Below, one piece after another: positions 45,929-56,739 of a DNA stretch of 64,000 bases. This DNA comes from Aphrocallistes beatrix. Its lineage: Eukaryota > Porifera > Hexactinellida > Sceptrulophora > Aphrocallistidae. The first letter of the stretch is position 1; each line of letters begins with the position of its first letter. The DNA lies in contig OY725506.1 of the NCBI GenBank assembly GCA_963281255.1, positions 601,001 to 665,000 of the forward strand. Reading direction: 5' to 3'. The position numbers and the translations under genes are program-made. Under the pieces are notes generated by a model, which saw nothing but the letters and a program-made list of their open reading frames with translations, was not told the DNA's origin and ran no database searches.

Positions 45929-48281
45929 TTAGGACATTTTCGCTCCTGAGAAATCCATCCCAGGGTTCTTCTCCATTATTTTCTTCAAGATCTCGTTCTT
46001 CTTCTGATCTTCAGAGGTTGGGAGGCCTTGTTCTCTCTGATGCTGGTCATACATCATCTTCTCAACCACTCCTAACCACAAATATGTTTGATCAAATTAA
46101 TGTTGTACTTATATTGTTTCACTACAACCATTCGATTTAGAATTTAGTAAAAGTTAAAGATAGTAACAAAGTTTCTAACCTCTTGTTTCTCCATCTAGAT
46201 CGCCCAGTCTGGAATTCTCCGGGGTAACCTTCTTGGTATTAATCTCTGGTTCGGTGGTGACTAGCTGGGACCACCATTCATTCTTGTTCTTCTTCTCCAT
46301 CTGTAGTACCAGGTGACCCTCGTCCATACACCAAGTGCACTCTTTAGGCATTATCTGCACAGAAGGAATAACTGTGACTACATATACCAAGTTTCAGGGG
46401 ATTCCATTGGTTAGAAAATTCGTTTATTCGAGAGCATAGCTCAGTATAACCTCGTTCATACAAAACAGATATTTTATCTTCAACGGAGGAAAATACATGT
46501 AAATCACTCGGTTATTACGAATTTTGGAAAATGCGAACCAATTTCGACACTCCCTTTTTGTACTAAGGAGGTTCTATTGTTATCATAACTACTGTGGTAG
46601 TAAACAAGTCAACAAGGATCTCACCTTCTTCTGCAGGTCTCCGTCTATCACAGCTGGCTGTCCTTTAATCTGGACGAGGAGACGTTCTACCCCGAACGTT
46701 ACAGTTATGTCACCGGCCTTCACCTTCCCGACGAGAGGGACTCTTACTTCGATGTCCTACCAGAGACAGATGGTCAAGCTCCAATGGAACATCGACTTTG
46801 TCTGCATTAAGCAGAAGTGTCTAGACTGGTATAAATAAGCAAGTACGGAAATACTGCTAGTGTGCTCCACTTGTAAGTGTTGCGGGCTTGCGAACACTCT
46901 CTGGAAATGGACGGAAATGAACGGAAAATGGACAAATATGGATAAAAATTGGACGGATTGATAATACCAAATAAGTTGAGGTTTCTGACTGTAACGAAGC
47001 TATAATGTAATATTTTAATTGTTAATAGTACAGTCAAGTCCTAGCGTTTTAATACGTACTAAGTATGCAAGAAGTATAATAAGTTAGAGGCTCGGAGGAG
47101 CGTTGAATTTATTACTCACGACAAGACTCTGCGTCCAACTGTAGTTCTCCAAGTCTGCACCGTTACCGGCGTTCGGCTTAATCTTGTTGGGATCATCATC
47201 CTCATCCTTGGGAGCCTCGTCATCTGAAATTAAGACAAATATTCCTCAATAAAGTTTCTGCCATTCTGTGATGGGATTCGTAAACGTTCAAATAATTAGA
47301 AATTTTAAATTTGAGATTGGATTGTAGAATATGAAATGGAGTAACAATAAAGCGAAGTGGGAATCTTTACTATCAGCAGGTTCATAACAACATACAGTGG
47401 AGTTCGCTTATGAGGAATTCCCCTAATGGCAACCAATTTTCAATTCCTAAATGTAGATTTTTTCTGTTCCTCTTTAGTAATTTTGCGTATTAGCAACATT
47501 TGTGTTAACAAAACCTGAGTTGCTAATAAGCGAATTCCACAGTGGTTATAATTACCAGACTTCTTCTCATCAGATTCTGTATCAGGCTTAGAGGTCTCCT
47601 CAGGTGTTACTTTCTCTCCTTTCTCGATTCTAAACAAACAATTATTGCTAAACTCTTAAAGATAAACAAACAAACATTCTGTTTGTCTGACAGCTAGGGT
47701 ATTTCAGTAATTAATTGAATCTAATCTCTCAATGCATTGCTTGTAAAACCTTTCTGCCTCTTCTGGAGTGACTTCTCTCACTTTGTTCTTCTGTTCAAGC
47801 CGTTCCTTTTCTGCCTGAGCTCTCATCGCTTTCTCTTCCTTAGCTCTCTTCTCCTTCATCTCCTTGTCCCTCTCTTCCTGGTAGAGCTTAAACTCATTGC
47901 GCATACTCGTCTGTACAATCCGTTCAACCTACACAGCATAAACACACCAATAAGTACTGAGCAGTGGTTCCCAACCTGGGGCCCATGGACCCCTTAGTGG
48001 TCCACAGGATTCGAAATTTTGTATTACGGTTAATAAGAGGGGTCCACAGAATATAGGAAATTGCTATAAGGGGTCTATATTCAAAAGGTAGCTGTATTAG
48101 AAGAAAGATTTTCAAAAATATTTTCACTCACAGTTGGTAGGTTTTGCGCTCCTTGGAAGAAGTCAGTTTTTCTTCTCAGAAATCCAAAGAAAGTGTTCAG
48201 GAGAGCTTCAATGCCTCCTGGACCATGTTGCTGCGCTATCGTCATCAGGATTCCGTCGTACTTCTCAATCGGATCCTCCAT
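45929..48281 (-). CDS. NUDC: Nuclear distribution protein NudC, 7 exons
   Basis: A dynein/HSP90 co-chaperone needed for nuclear movement and cytokinesis. Exons 48281-48132, 47928-47741, 47629-47556, 47223-47120, 46756-46625, 46354-46180 and 46071-45929 give 321 aa (human 331). The N-terminal dimerisation segment has FDG-like KYDGIL...[14 protein letters not shown], followed by a charged coiled-coil (residues about 58-110) and an acidic linker. The CS/p23-like domain starts at NYSWTQSL and includes [11 protein letters not shown] and EWWSQLV; the C-terminus is EINTKK...VEKMMYDQ. Exon 2 has no GT donor at a usable place. A GC-AG intron (AA|GCAATG at 47740-47739) keeps phase and gives a sensible join (FYK-IEKGEK). 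The 5' neighbour EIF3C ends only 325 bases upstream. Confidence 0.95.
46442..46575. repeat. Pogo-like degenerate MITE in a NUDC intron
   Basis: Words AACCTCGTTCATACAAAACAG on the left and a GTACTAAGGAGGTTC end on the right, with AAATCACTCGGTTATTACGAAT inside. The same inner words (AAATCACTTCGGTTAATACGAA) occur at about 41725-41765 in the CH/SH2/SAM gene. Ends are not exact. Confidence 0.4.
47395..47543. mobile_element. TA-flanked MITE (CAGTGGAGTTCGC type)
   Basis: CAGTGGAGTTCGCTTAT on the left and TTGCTAATAAGCGAATTCCAC on the right form inverted ends in a NUDC intron. Related to 1207-1360. Confidence 0.6.
47962..48080. mobile_element. hAT-like MITE fragment (CAGTGGTTCCCAACC)
   Basis: CAGTGGTTCCCAACCTGGG, then a CCATGGACCCC... 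TTCGAAATTTTGTATTACGG core. Only the left end is clear. It lies in NUDC intron 1. Complete relative at 58225-58388, another fragment at 61919-62012. Confidence 0.65.
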
Positions 48282-48605
48282 TGCAGATAAGTGCTATGCT
48301 ACATTATAGTAATTGGTTCGCGGAATTGGGCCATGAATTGATTGAAGGAACTGCTAGTAGCGGAAAACTGGTTTGCAACCGGGATATTTTGGGTGTTTGA
48401 GTCTCGGACGAAAATGCCAACTCATCACAAAAATATTTTCAAATAAATTTGAGAAACTCATGGCTGTTTGAACTAACAGTAATTATTCTTTCATTATACC
48501 TAGAACTCGTGTGTTACTTCATTCTCTAGCATTACGAGCAATCAATAAACTAACTCTCCTATACATAACATTCCTATGCAGCATAGCCATCACTACGCGA
48601 GACGG

Positions 48606-51104
48606 CTAGTGTCTATTCCGCTGGTACTCCTGCTGTGGAAACGAGATCTGCTTGAACTTGGCCATTTCTTGGTTAGCAGATGCGAGGGAGTCCAACCTCT
48701 CCGACAGACGCATGGACAGCTGTTGCAGACGGTTGGGCTGGGAACTGTGGATGATTATGGTGCGGGACGGTTCATCAAGAGAGGCCTGCAGCTTATGTGC
48801 GATGATTAGTTGCGAGACTATCTTACTCACTGTGGTCTCTGGGAGGTCGAACTTCTGAGCTAAGGAAGATAGGCCTATCGAGGAGTAGGCCTGTGAGAAA
48901 CCGTATAAATAGGTCTCCAGTGTTGTTTCCTTGATGCGGGCTGTCATCATTTTTTTAATTTCCTTCTCTCTCTTGAAGAGAGACCACACACGAATGTTTA
49001 GCACCATCTCGCAGCACTCCTGCCACTTCCCTTCTCTCATTCTGTAGGCGGCAGCGATGACGTAATCACGGCTGTAGTCTGGCGGTCCAGCTATGGGTTG
49101 CTTCTCTCGATTCTTGAGTTGGTTATGGAAAAGGCGCGAAATGAGGCGTTTTTTGGTCTCAAATTCCTTGGACGCCATATAAGGCACTTCCTTTATCATC
49201 GCGGATGTCATATAGACGCACTCAATCAGCTCTACGCTTACGTGCAGGTGGTAGGGGAGGATGAACTTCATGGCGATCGGCTCTTGCTCCGCATCCAGAC
49301 TCCTCGGGTTGAAGCCCTGCGCCAGATGCTCCTTCAGGCGGGAATTGGAGGTGAGGTCTAGGAGAATGTCGTGCGCCACATCCAGCTGTCCGTGTCTGAA
49401 AGCGCAGATGCCCAACTGCGCCATCACTCGGTTGTGCAGGATCTGGACTGGCTTCGGGTACTGCTGGATGCTATCCTGGACACGATGAGACAGCATCAGA
49501 GACTGAGCCTTACTCCAGTTATCATTGATGGCCTGGAAGTACACGAAATACAGGACTGCTCGCACGAACTGATCTTTCTTGTCGTTCGCAATCACGAACT
49601 CTGCCATTCTGCCCACAATCTCGTTGGGATCTTCATTCTCGTCTTTGTAGTACGTAGCTTTCAGGAGTGCGATGGGTTTATAGTAGTGATGCTCTAGACG
49701 GAGTAACGCCAGACGGACGAACGAACTGGTTTCAGCGTTTGTAGATTTGAGGAAGTCATCCAGTTTGTTAAATATAACGAATAATGTTGCGTCATCTCTC
49801 AACCTCTCGATGTACAGGAATGAATTATGGTCTGTGTTCTGTAGGAGAGTGAACATCTGGTCGTTGAGTCGCTCTACCCACATGACAGGATCCCCTACCA
49901 CCTCAATCTCTTCACTCTGCTCATCTCCCTCCGTGTAGGTTTCTCGGAGTTGGACGTCTGGATTCTCTAGCAGCTGCTCCAGCATGTCTCGGATGTACTT
50001 GAGCGAAAGTTCCCATTTTCGGCCTTGCTGAAACGCGTTCGTTGGATTCGGCTTCAAGTCGAAGACAGCTGATATGATCCTGAACATCAGACGGAGGGAG
50101 AGTGCTTCTCCGAGTTTGGCTTCCCTCGCTCGCCCTTGGAGGTCTATCAGGCGGTCGACGAGCAGCGTAGGCCGTTCTGTCGTGCGTCCTCGCAACAGCA
50201 GAATCTTCTCCTCTTCGTTGAGAACTCTTTCCACAGTCAATTCCTCCACTTGCTCTTTCATGCCGAGCTTGGCTTGCTCAATTTCCTCTTTCGTCCGCTT
50301 TCCCTTTTCCTTAATCTCTTCGCCCTCACTGTCGTACTTCGGTTCGGTCGTCCTCTCTCGCTTGGCTCCGGCGGCTTTGGCCTTGGTGTAGGACTTGAGG
50401 AAGTAGCGAGCAGTGAGTTTCCCGAAGCGACTGCTGGGGTCGTCACTGTCACTGTCGCTGGTGGTGAGGTCCCGGTCCGAGTCGCTGATGTCACTCCAGG
50501 AGTTGTCTGGGGATGCGGGAGGCTTAGGTTCAGTGGCGGGAGCTGGGTCTAGGACGGGAGGAGGGGGGGAGAGAGGACTAGGGGTGTTCTCTGTGTCAGA
50601 GTCTGAGCTCAGAGATGGATTCTGTTTGTAATAGTCGAGTTCTGTCTGAAAATCTTTCGTGTACTTCTTCCACCGCTGCTTTAGAGTGTTGAGAGCTTTG
50701 GAGTTGAGTTTGTTCAGCCTAGCTTTATTCTCCCACTGCTCGTTGATGAACTTCTCCACATCAAACAGAGCACGTAGGTACACCTTTCCAATCCTTGCAT
50801 CAGCTGTGAAGCTGAACTTTCCCTTCTCAAACACAAGCGTTAACGTAATGAAAAGATCCAACACTTTAGACACGTCTTTGATCTTCATGCTGTTACTGAT
50901 GGACTTGATCACTTCATTCAGTTCATTCGCGCGCTTGTCCTTCACTGGAATCACGACGCGTTTTTTCTCATCGTCGCTGTCAGATAGGAGGAGCCTAGGG
51001 GGTGCCCTGGAGGCCCCTGTTTTCTTGGGCACTGCCTCGCTGACATGCTCAGTGTCACTCTCCTCGCTACTGCTCGTCCAGACTGTGTTGAATAAAGAAG
51101 CCAT
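48606..51104 (-). CDS. EIF3C: Eukaryotic translation initiation factor 3 subunit C, intronless
   Basis: A core scaffold of the eIF3 complex that binds the 40S subunit and eIF1/eIF5. It is one 832-codon exon (human 913). The N-terminus is acidic, with serine clusters (SSSEESD, LLSDSDDE), followed by the conserved KDKR...NSMKI block, a low-complexity charged region (about 165-270), the eIF3c N domain (about 290-600; RNRV-like ILHNRVMAQLGICAFR), and a PCI/winged-helix domain near 640-790 (ETYLYGFSQAYSSIGLSSLAQKF, split here only by my reading). Upstream of the ATG, TTCTCATTCTCCGATACAG|AA is a strong 3' splice-site match two bases before the start, which suggests a 5'UTR intron or a trans-spliced leader. 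Confidence 0.97.
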   Translation of the reverse strand: MASLFNTVWTSSSEESDTEHVSEAVPKKTGASRAPPRLLLSDSDDEKKRVVIPVKDKRANELNEVIKSISNSMKIKDVSKVLDLFITLTLVFEKGKFSFTADARIGKVYLRALFDVEKFINEQWENKARLNKLNSKALNTLKQRWKKYTKDFQTELDYYKQNPSLSSDSDTENTPSPLSPPPPVLDPAPATEPKPPASPDNSWSDISDSDRDLTTSDSDSDDPSSRFGKLTARYFLKSYTKAKAAGAKRERTTEPKYDSEGEEIKEKGKRTKEEIEQAKLGMKEQVEELTVERVLNEEEKILLLRGRTTERPTLLVDRLIDLQGRAREAKLGEALSLRLMFRIISAVFDLKPNPTNAFQQGRKWELSLKYIRDMLEQLLENPDVQLRETYTEGDEQSEEIEVVGDPVMWVERLNDQMFTLLQNTDHNSFLYIERLRDDATLFVIFNKLDDFLKSTNAETSSFVRLALLRLEHHYYKPIALLKATYYKDENEDPNEIVGRMAEFVIANDKKDQFVRAVLYFVYFQAINDNWSKAQSLMLSHRVQDSIQQYPKPVQILHNRVMAQLGICAFRHGQLDVAHDILLDLTSNSRLKEHLAQGFNPRSLDAEQEPIAMKFILPYHLHVSVELIECVYMTSAMIKEVPYMASKEFETKKRLISRLFHNQLKNREKQPIAGPPDYSRDYVIAAAYRMREGKWQECCEMVLNIRVWSLFKREKEIKKMMTARIKETTLETYLYGFSQAYSSIGLSSLAQKFDLPETTVSKIVSQLIIAHKLQASLDEPSRTIIIHSSQPNRLQQLSMRLSERLDSLASANQEMAKFKQISFPQQEYQRNRH

Positions 51105-51990
51105 TTCTGTATCGGAGAATGAGAACAGCTATTTAAAGCATTTTAGTATTAGAATAGAATTACAAGTAAAATGCGAGCCATCGCATGCATACAATTTGAA
51201 TTGGTGACAAAAAACAGGGCATGCCTAATTTCCGGGACGGGACCAGTCAAGATGCCTAATCTCCGGGATGGGACAGAAAAGGTACCTAATTTCCGGGACG
51301 GGACGGGTTAAGATACCTAATTTCCAGGATGGGATTCCGTCCCGTCCCAGAAATTAGGCATGCCCCAAAAAAACAGCCAAATCTTGTCTGACATTAAAAC
51401 TAGTGAGATCTTTTAAAAACTATACAGCTCAACACAATTTCGCGACGAAGTTTAGTGTGAATTAAGTTATTGTAATGAACAGAAGAAGTTGAATTTGGAG
51501 ATGTTGAGAATTCACCATATGTCAATTCAAATAAAATTCACGAGATATCATCTACGTATAATTATGTAACAAATTGATATGAATTACGCAGCACATGTGA
51601 CTAAAAGAAAAATGTATTAATCTATTTAGAACCAGTTAGAGTATCCGTTGTTTCTGAGGAATTATTCATTGAGGGCGTCGTGTTAGAGGTTGAATGAGGA
51701 CTCTTTAATATTGGTACCTAGAATCGAAATTAATAAATTCTAAAACGAAAAGGGCCCTCGAACTCCCCCCCTCCCCAAAAGAGAGAAAAGAGAGTTCTAC
51801 AATTATTCGTTGCTCCTCAGATTTGAATAAGATTATCTTTCACCAGTTGGTGGTATATGGCCTAAAACTACTTTTCGAGAATATATGGCATATTTTCAAA
51901 TTGAAGGGGGGTACACTCTTGTAAGAATTATGAACATCAGAGGTAATTTCACAAATTTTAAAGAATTAAATATGTTATTTTCTGAAACTA
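51105..51990. other. EIF3C upstream / RAD21 downstream gap
   Basis: Contains the GGGCATGCC MITE at 51217-51365. A possible alternative last exon of RAD21 lies below 51719, preceded by the acceptor TTCTAG. No separate gene seen. Confidence 0.5.
51217..51365. mobile_element. GGGCATGCCTAATT MITE, second copy
   Basis: Same ends as 43638-43753 with one more internal TACCTAATTTCCGGGACGG unit, indicating internal tandem growth. It lies about 110 bases upstream of the EIF3C ATG, within its likely promoter or leader intron. Confidence 0.8.
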
Positions 51991-54900
51991 TTAGCTACCT
52001 CTTGTAATAATAATGTCTCCGTATGGCTCATCCTGTGTAACTTTAATTGTATTTTCTTTCGCGAGGAGAAGACAAGAGTAGAACATGGAAGCTGCTTTTT
52101 TTCTGTTACAATTAGAAGCGGCGAGATCTTCAAAATATGAGACTTCTTCTTTCTCCTTGAAATTATTTTTCAGGGTTTTGAGGAAGACTTGCACTCTCTG
52201 ATTCCATCTTCTCTCCTCCAACTCTTCCTCTCTCTCTACCGTCATTTCGTTCACTGTAAATGCATCAGCAAGTAATGGAGTGAAATAGTTTTAAGTTTTG
52301 CATATTTGAAAGCTAAAATAGGTTTTTAGTTACTCAACAGCTGAGCGCAATGATAAAACTGAAAATTGGAAAATAAAATTCATTTCTCCCCCTATTTCTC
52401 CAAGATTGAGTCACTATTTTGATTACCGTATTGCTTCGAATAAGCGCCCGGGCGCTTATTTATTTCGTGCACCTTTTAGACCCGGTGCTTATTCGAGCCC
52501 CCGCGCTTATTCAGGGAAATACGGTAATTATTGGAAACTATCAATCCGTGACTGGAACACTCACGTTGTAAGTTCAGGTCCAGTTCTGAATCTAGCAGGT
52601 CGCCGGGAGCTGGGGGGGCCTCTTCGTACTCTCTCATGGGACTGGCCGGCTGGATGTGTTCGTTGTGGGTGGTATCGACAGGGGTCGGCGATGGTAAAGG
52701 AGGGAGGTGAGCAGTAGGACGGCTTGGGGTCTGCTCGTGGGAGAGATTAATCTGAGGAGTTGAAGGTTCAAACTGGTTGAGTGAGTTGTCAGGGAGCTCA
52801 TAAGGAATGTCTGTGACGTCATGAGCTATCTCCCCGATGCTCGTGTCTGGGATTTGGGCAGGAACTGTGTTGAATAGGGTGGAAGGATCGTATGAAACTC
52901 TGAACTGATCGTGAGTGAAGTTTGAGTTGTAAATTTCAATGATAGGCTCAGGGAACCATTCCTGATTAACAGCCTAAATAAATTTATAAATAATTACGTA
53001 AAAGATCAAATAACAAAGTAGCAAAAGTTTGAAAGTAACGATTCCCTACTTAACTAATGTTGGATGAATCAAATATGATAGCTCTTAGCTATATCGCATA
53101 ACAAATGCAATTCTAATTGATGTATCAGTTTCATACAGTTCACTCCATTAGACAGACTCTATAAATATCCCAATCCCTTACTCGTTCTAATCATGGCAGA
53201 GATAGGTACTGACCCGATACAAGAAGAAATAGGAACTGAAACTAAGCTGTGTCGTGTTAGGCGGGAAGATGGCTCGTTCGGAGGTTACAAGAGCGAAGTT
53301 CTCGCGGAAACTCTTTCTGACACTGACAAGAACATTTTCGAGTGTTCGAGGTGTAAAGGTATAATGAGAGAAGCTACAATATTCAACACTGGATTCAAGA
53401 AGTGCGAAAGCTGCATCCAGGAAGGAGAAAAACAGGTGAAGACAGCTGATATAAGGAACAAGATCCACTTGTTGAGTTGCGTTTGTCCGCTAGCAAAGCG
53501 AGGTTGCGATTGGGTAGGAATCTTGGAACAGATTGAAGATCATTTGATTGGTTGTGGTCACGTGTATGTGTCGTGTCAGCTGTTATGTGGAGTGGTTACA
53601 ACACGTAGTGAGATGGACAGGCACGTAAGGGAGATATGCTTGAATCGTGAAGAGAAGTGTCTGTACTGTAGAGAGGTGTTAAAAGCGAGTGACTTGGTGG
53701 CACATGTTGAGGTGTGCGGGAAGGTGGTGGAAGATTGTGAATTGGGATGTGGGACACGGGCAACTCGAAGGGATATGGTGGGACATCGAGAAAATGAGTG
53801 TTCACAAGAAGTGGCCGTGTGTCCGTTTGAGAAGTATGGGTGTGAAATGAGGGATGTAAAACGAAGTGAATTGGAACAACATTTGGAGGCTAATAGGATT
53901 ATACACACTGAATTGAAGCTGAATTCCTTGGAAGAAACATTCAAGAAAGAGAACGAAACTTTAAAACAACAACTCTTAAAGTTAAGAACGGAGTTCAGAG
54001 AAGAGATGAAAATCAAATCTCAAGAAATTGAAATTTTGAAGGAAGAATCTCGTGTCAGAGAGGAAGATAAGTTCGTATGGAATGTTAAGAATTTCAAAAA
54101 CACACAGCACTCGGAAATTTTCGTAATCGGAGGCTACAGATTCAGAATGCTCTACTCTACTAACGGAGAAGATAGCAGCATACACTACTGCCCACTCAAA
54201 GATTTCATCCCGGAGTTCCTCAAATGGCCTTTTCGGGCCGTATTCACCACACAGCTGGTCTGCCATAAAGGACCTAATGAGTCACTGCGTGTGAGGAGTC
54301 CGATTATTGAGGTGAGCAGAGAAGACATGAACTATTTCTTCCACCCGCTCAAGAAATTAATCGCTTCTTTCCCTCCCGTAAAAGACCTGAAGGATTTCAT
54401 TCGAGAAGAAAGGTTGATGGTAGTAGTCACAGTACGGATTTTCAAAAATATTTAGTTTTGAATATAAACGTGTTTTTATGTTTTAAATTTAACTCACTAG
54501 ATTTACTTAAATTACTATGGTTAACAATTCTTCGTTCTGGAATGTGCTAACTCATTTCCAGGATTGTCATTCGGGAGGGGAAACTATAAATAGAAGACCC
54601 CAGGGCAAATTCCATAGGTCCATTAGGGACACCAGGATAATAGAGCGAAGCGTCCAGGAATCTTAAGAGCACTTTCTGCCCCTTAAACCAATGTACTATC
54701 CAGTATAGATCCCTTATACGCATTCCTATGCAGCAGATACGTATCGCGGCACTATTTATACTCACCACTGCCGGCATCGTGAGTAGCGTCTCGTCCGCAC
54801 ATCTCGCCTTGCACTGAATCGCGCGCCTAGAAACAGGCGGGAAAGTCCGCATCTGGTACGTGGTGTCAGCGCAGTCGCTGAGCTGAGTGCGGATCAGCTT

Positions 54901-56598
54901 ATTGGTCAGAACCTTACAGCTGTCTATCACCAGCTTGCGCTTCCTCTTGCCGCGTTCCCGCGTCGTGTTGATTGGCTGCAGCAGATAGGTTCCTCTGGTC
55001 CCTTCCTCAGGCATGAAGGTGGTCTCGTAGTCCCCAGGACGGGTCTCGTCGCGAGTTGTGTCCACTGGAATTATGTCTGAGGAGAAATATAATTATAACT
55101 TTAATTGATAGTAAAAAGCAGTAACGGAAGAAGAGTGATATTATACACTCAAATAAACTTTCTTTAAACACAAGTATCCAATCAGTTGCTTACAATAAGC
55201 AATCTATTATCATTGGCGGAGCTAGTAAATTCCCTTGAACTCGTTTATTTTTAGATTTCGTTAAATACCTAAGTTACCTCACAACCAGCATGGAGATGTA
55301 AAAATATCTTTATAGAAACAACACATTACAAATCCATCACATGGACCAGGGATATAATTAATGAAGATAATAACTCGCCCTTTTCCAGTCCGTTGACAGG
55401 TGGATCTCCCTCCGTATCCGTAATAGGCACAGGTGGCTCCTCCTGTGGCGGCTCTACCATCCCTTCCTCCATCCCATTGGTCCCCTCTGCTAGGTCCATC
55501 TGTGGCAGTTCGAAGTCAGCGATCGTCGGGAAATCAATCGGCATTTCCACGTCCAGATTCATATCTGCGTCGCCCAGGTCGTTATCAATAGGCGCATCGA
55601 AATCCCGCCTCGAATCGGGAGTAGCGAAGGGCCGCGGGGTTAATCGGATGCTGGGGTGCTCGTTGGGCAGGAAGTTGTCGCTGGCTGTCGAATTCCGCGC
55701 CCTCCGCATGACGTCACTCTCATCCATCATCATTAAAGTGTCTGTCATGTCAAGCTCACTCGAGTGAGTGCCATTGTGGTGTCGGGAAGAAATGGGCGTT
55801 CTTTTCAGAGTTATTTTGTCGAGGTTGTTGAGGAGGTGTGGCTCTGGCTCCAAGAATTCTGCTCCACTAAATGCAACAGATTGTCAAGGAATGTATTCTT
55901 CTCTCTCTCTCTCTTGTTCATTCATGAATAACAAACACTCAATTTGAACATACAATTCTAAACTTAAAAATTTGTCGTCTTTCCATTTCCACATAATAAT
56001 CAGGTTTTACAACCCATATCATATAGGGTTATTGAACTAATTTTGTCACTGAACGGTAAGTATGAAAAGTGGGTACCTAATCACCAGAAAATATTCCAGG
56101 ACAATTTTGGGGTTTATCCAATTTCTTGGCAACCTCTTGATGCTGATATTTGAGTGCAGAACACAGTGAATGAATCAAGTAATAGTATAACACGACTGAG
56201 GTTGCTAGCTACCTGATGGAGAGAATGTCAGTGATCGGGATATCAAAGTCCGAGAATACGACTGGCAGAGTGTTGGGGTCGTGTCCCGCCGACCCTTTAG
56301 CCTCCTTCGGGAGATCGATAATTCCAGGTCTGAAGGCGGACTTGATTCGAACGAAGGCCTCGGAACAGTCGATGAGAAGGTACTTGGCTTTCTTGCTGTA
56401 AATCCGCACAACTCCCAGCAGGAGATGCGCCGAAGTGCGTAGAGCAATCTGCATATTTGGCGCCAGAATGGTCTTGATGGTGGACTCCAGGTTGAGGTCA
56501 GAGATGTTAGCTTTGGTGAGCTTTTTCTCCCAATTCGCAGCCAGCCAGACCGTGTATAGCGGCCCCTTCTTCGCCGTGATGTACCCCGTCGTGAGCAT
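51991..56598 (-). CDS. RAD21: Cohesin subunit RAD21 (SCC1), 5 exons
   Basis: The kleisin that closes the cohesin ring by bridging SMC1 and SMC3 and is cut by separase at anaphase. Exons 56598-56213, 55866-55379, 55076-54766, 52973-52565 and 52253-51991 give 618 aa (human 631). The N-terminal Rad21/Rec8 domain is very clear (GPLYTVWLAANWEKKLTKA, LRTSAHLLLGVVRIYSKKA, FRPGIIDLP). The acidic, proline-rich centre is variable. The C-terminal winged helix reads FYSCLLLAKENTIKVTQDEPYGDIIIT. Exon 2 ends with a GC donor (GG|GCGAGT), supported by phase. The stop follows ITRGS; splicing at GTAGCT to an acceptor near 51720 would instead give a roughly 9-residue different tail. Intron 3 hosts the nested TRAF gene. 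Confidence 0.96.
52424..52527. mobile_element. ACCGT-ended MITE with GCGCTTATT motif
   Basis: A 104-bp palindrome: ACCGTATTGCTTCGAATAAGC ... GCGCTTATTCAGGGAAATACGGT (written here in parts of the element). It lies in the last RAD21 intron. Related to 13928-14162 and to the minisatellite core at 28905. Confidence 0.7.
53193..54455 (+). CDS. Intronless TRAF-like protein (degenerate RING, TRAF zinc fingers, MATH), nested gene
   Basis: A 420-codon single exon inside RAD21 intron 3, on the opposite strand. Residues about 51-74 have only C-x2-C...C-x2-C of a RING and no histidine, so E3 activity is doubtful. Residues about 96-235 carry a series of Cys/His TRAF-type zinc fingers (CPLAKRGCDW, CQLLCG, CLYCRE, CPFEKYGC). 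A coiled coil spans about 240-290, and the C-terminal MATH/TRAF domain about 294-418 (KFVWNVKNF, GGYRFRMLYS). TRAF proteins are adaptors at TNF-receptor-like and Toll-like pathways; the partner here is unknown. The ATG is the first in frame, about 42 bases after a CTATAAATA motif (53159-53167). No introns suggests a retrogene or a lineage-expanded single-exon TRAF. Confidence 0.93.
   Translation: MAEIGTDPIQEEIGTETKLCRVRREDGSFGGYKSEVLAETLSDTDKNIFECSRCKGIMREATIFNTGFKKCESCIQEGEKQVKTADIRNKIHLLSCVCPLAKRGCDWVGILEQIEDHLIGCGHVYVSCQLLCGVVTTRSEMDRHVREICLNREEKCLYCREVLKASDLVAHVEVCGKVVEDCELGCGTRATRRDMVGHRENECSQEVAVCPFEKYGCEMRDVKRSELEQHLEANRIIHTELKLNSLEETFKKENETLKQQLLKLRTEFREEMKIKSQEIEILKEESRVREEDKFVWNVKNFKNTQHSEIFVIGGYRFRMLYSTNGEDSSIHYCPLKDFIPEFLKWPFRAVFTTQLVCHKGPNESLRVRSPIIEVSREDMNYFFHPLKKLIASFPPVKDLKDFIREERLMVVVTVRIFKNI
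54541..54608. repeat. TATAAATAG/CCGGAAATGAG short repeat fragment
   Basis: TGCTAACTCATTTCCAGG ... ACTATAAATAGAAGACCCC in RAD21 intron 3, between the nested TRAF gene and exon 3. Confidence 0.5.
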
Positions 56599-56739
56599 TG
56601 GTGTGAGGAGAGACAGTAAGCTAGGAGTGTACTACATTGAAAACTAAGTTCAATATTCTCTGAACTGGTAGGTAGGGTTGATGGAAATGTGTGTGGATAG
56701 AACACTCATATGGTATGGTGGAAATAGTTCGACTTTCCA

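Noticed and set aside
49098..51207. Several plus-strand ORFs opposite EIF3C
   Set aside because: Antisense shadows of a strongly conserved 832-codon gene.
53576..54016. Minus-strand ORFs within the TRAF gene
   Set aside because: Cys/Ser-rich antisense shadows of the TRAF coding frame.
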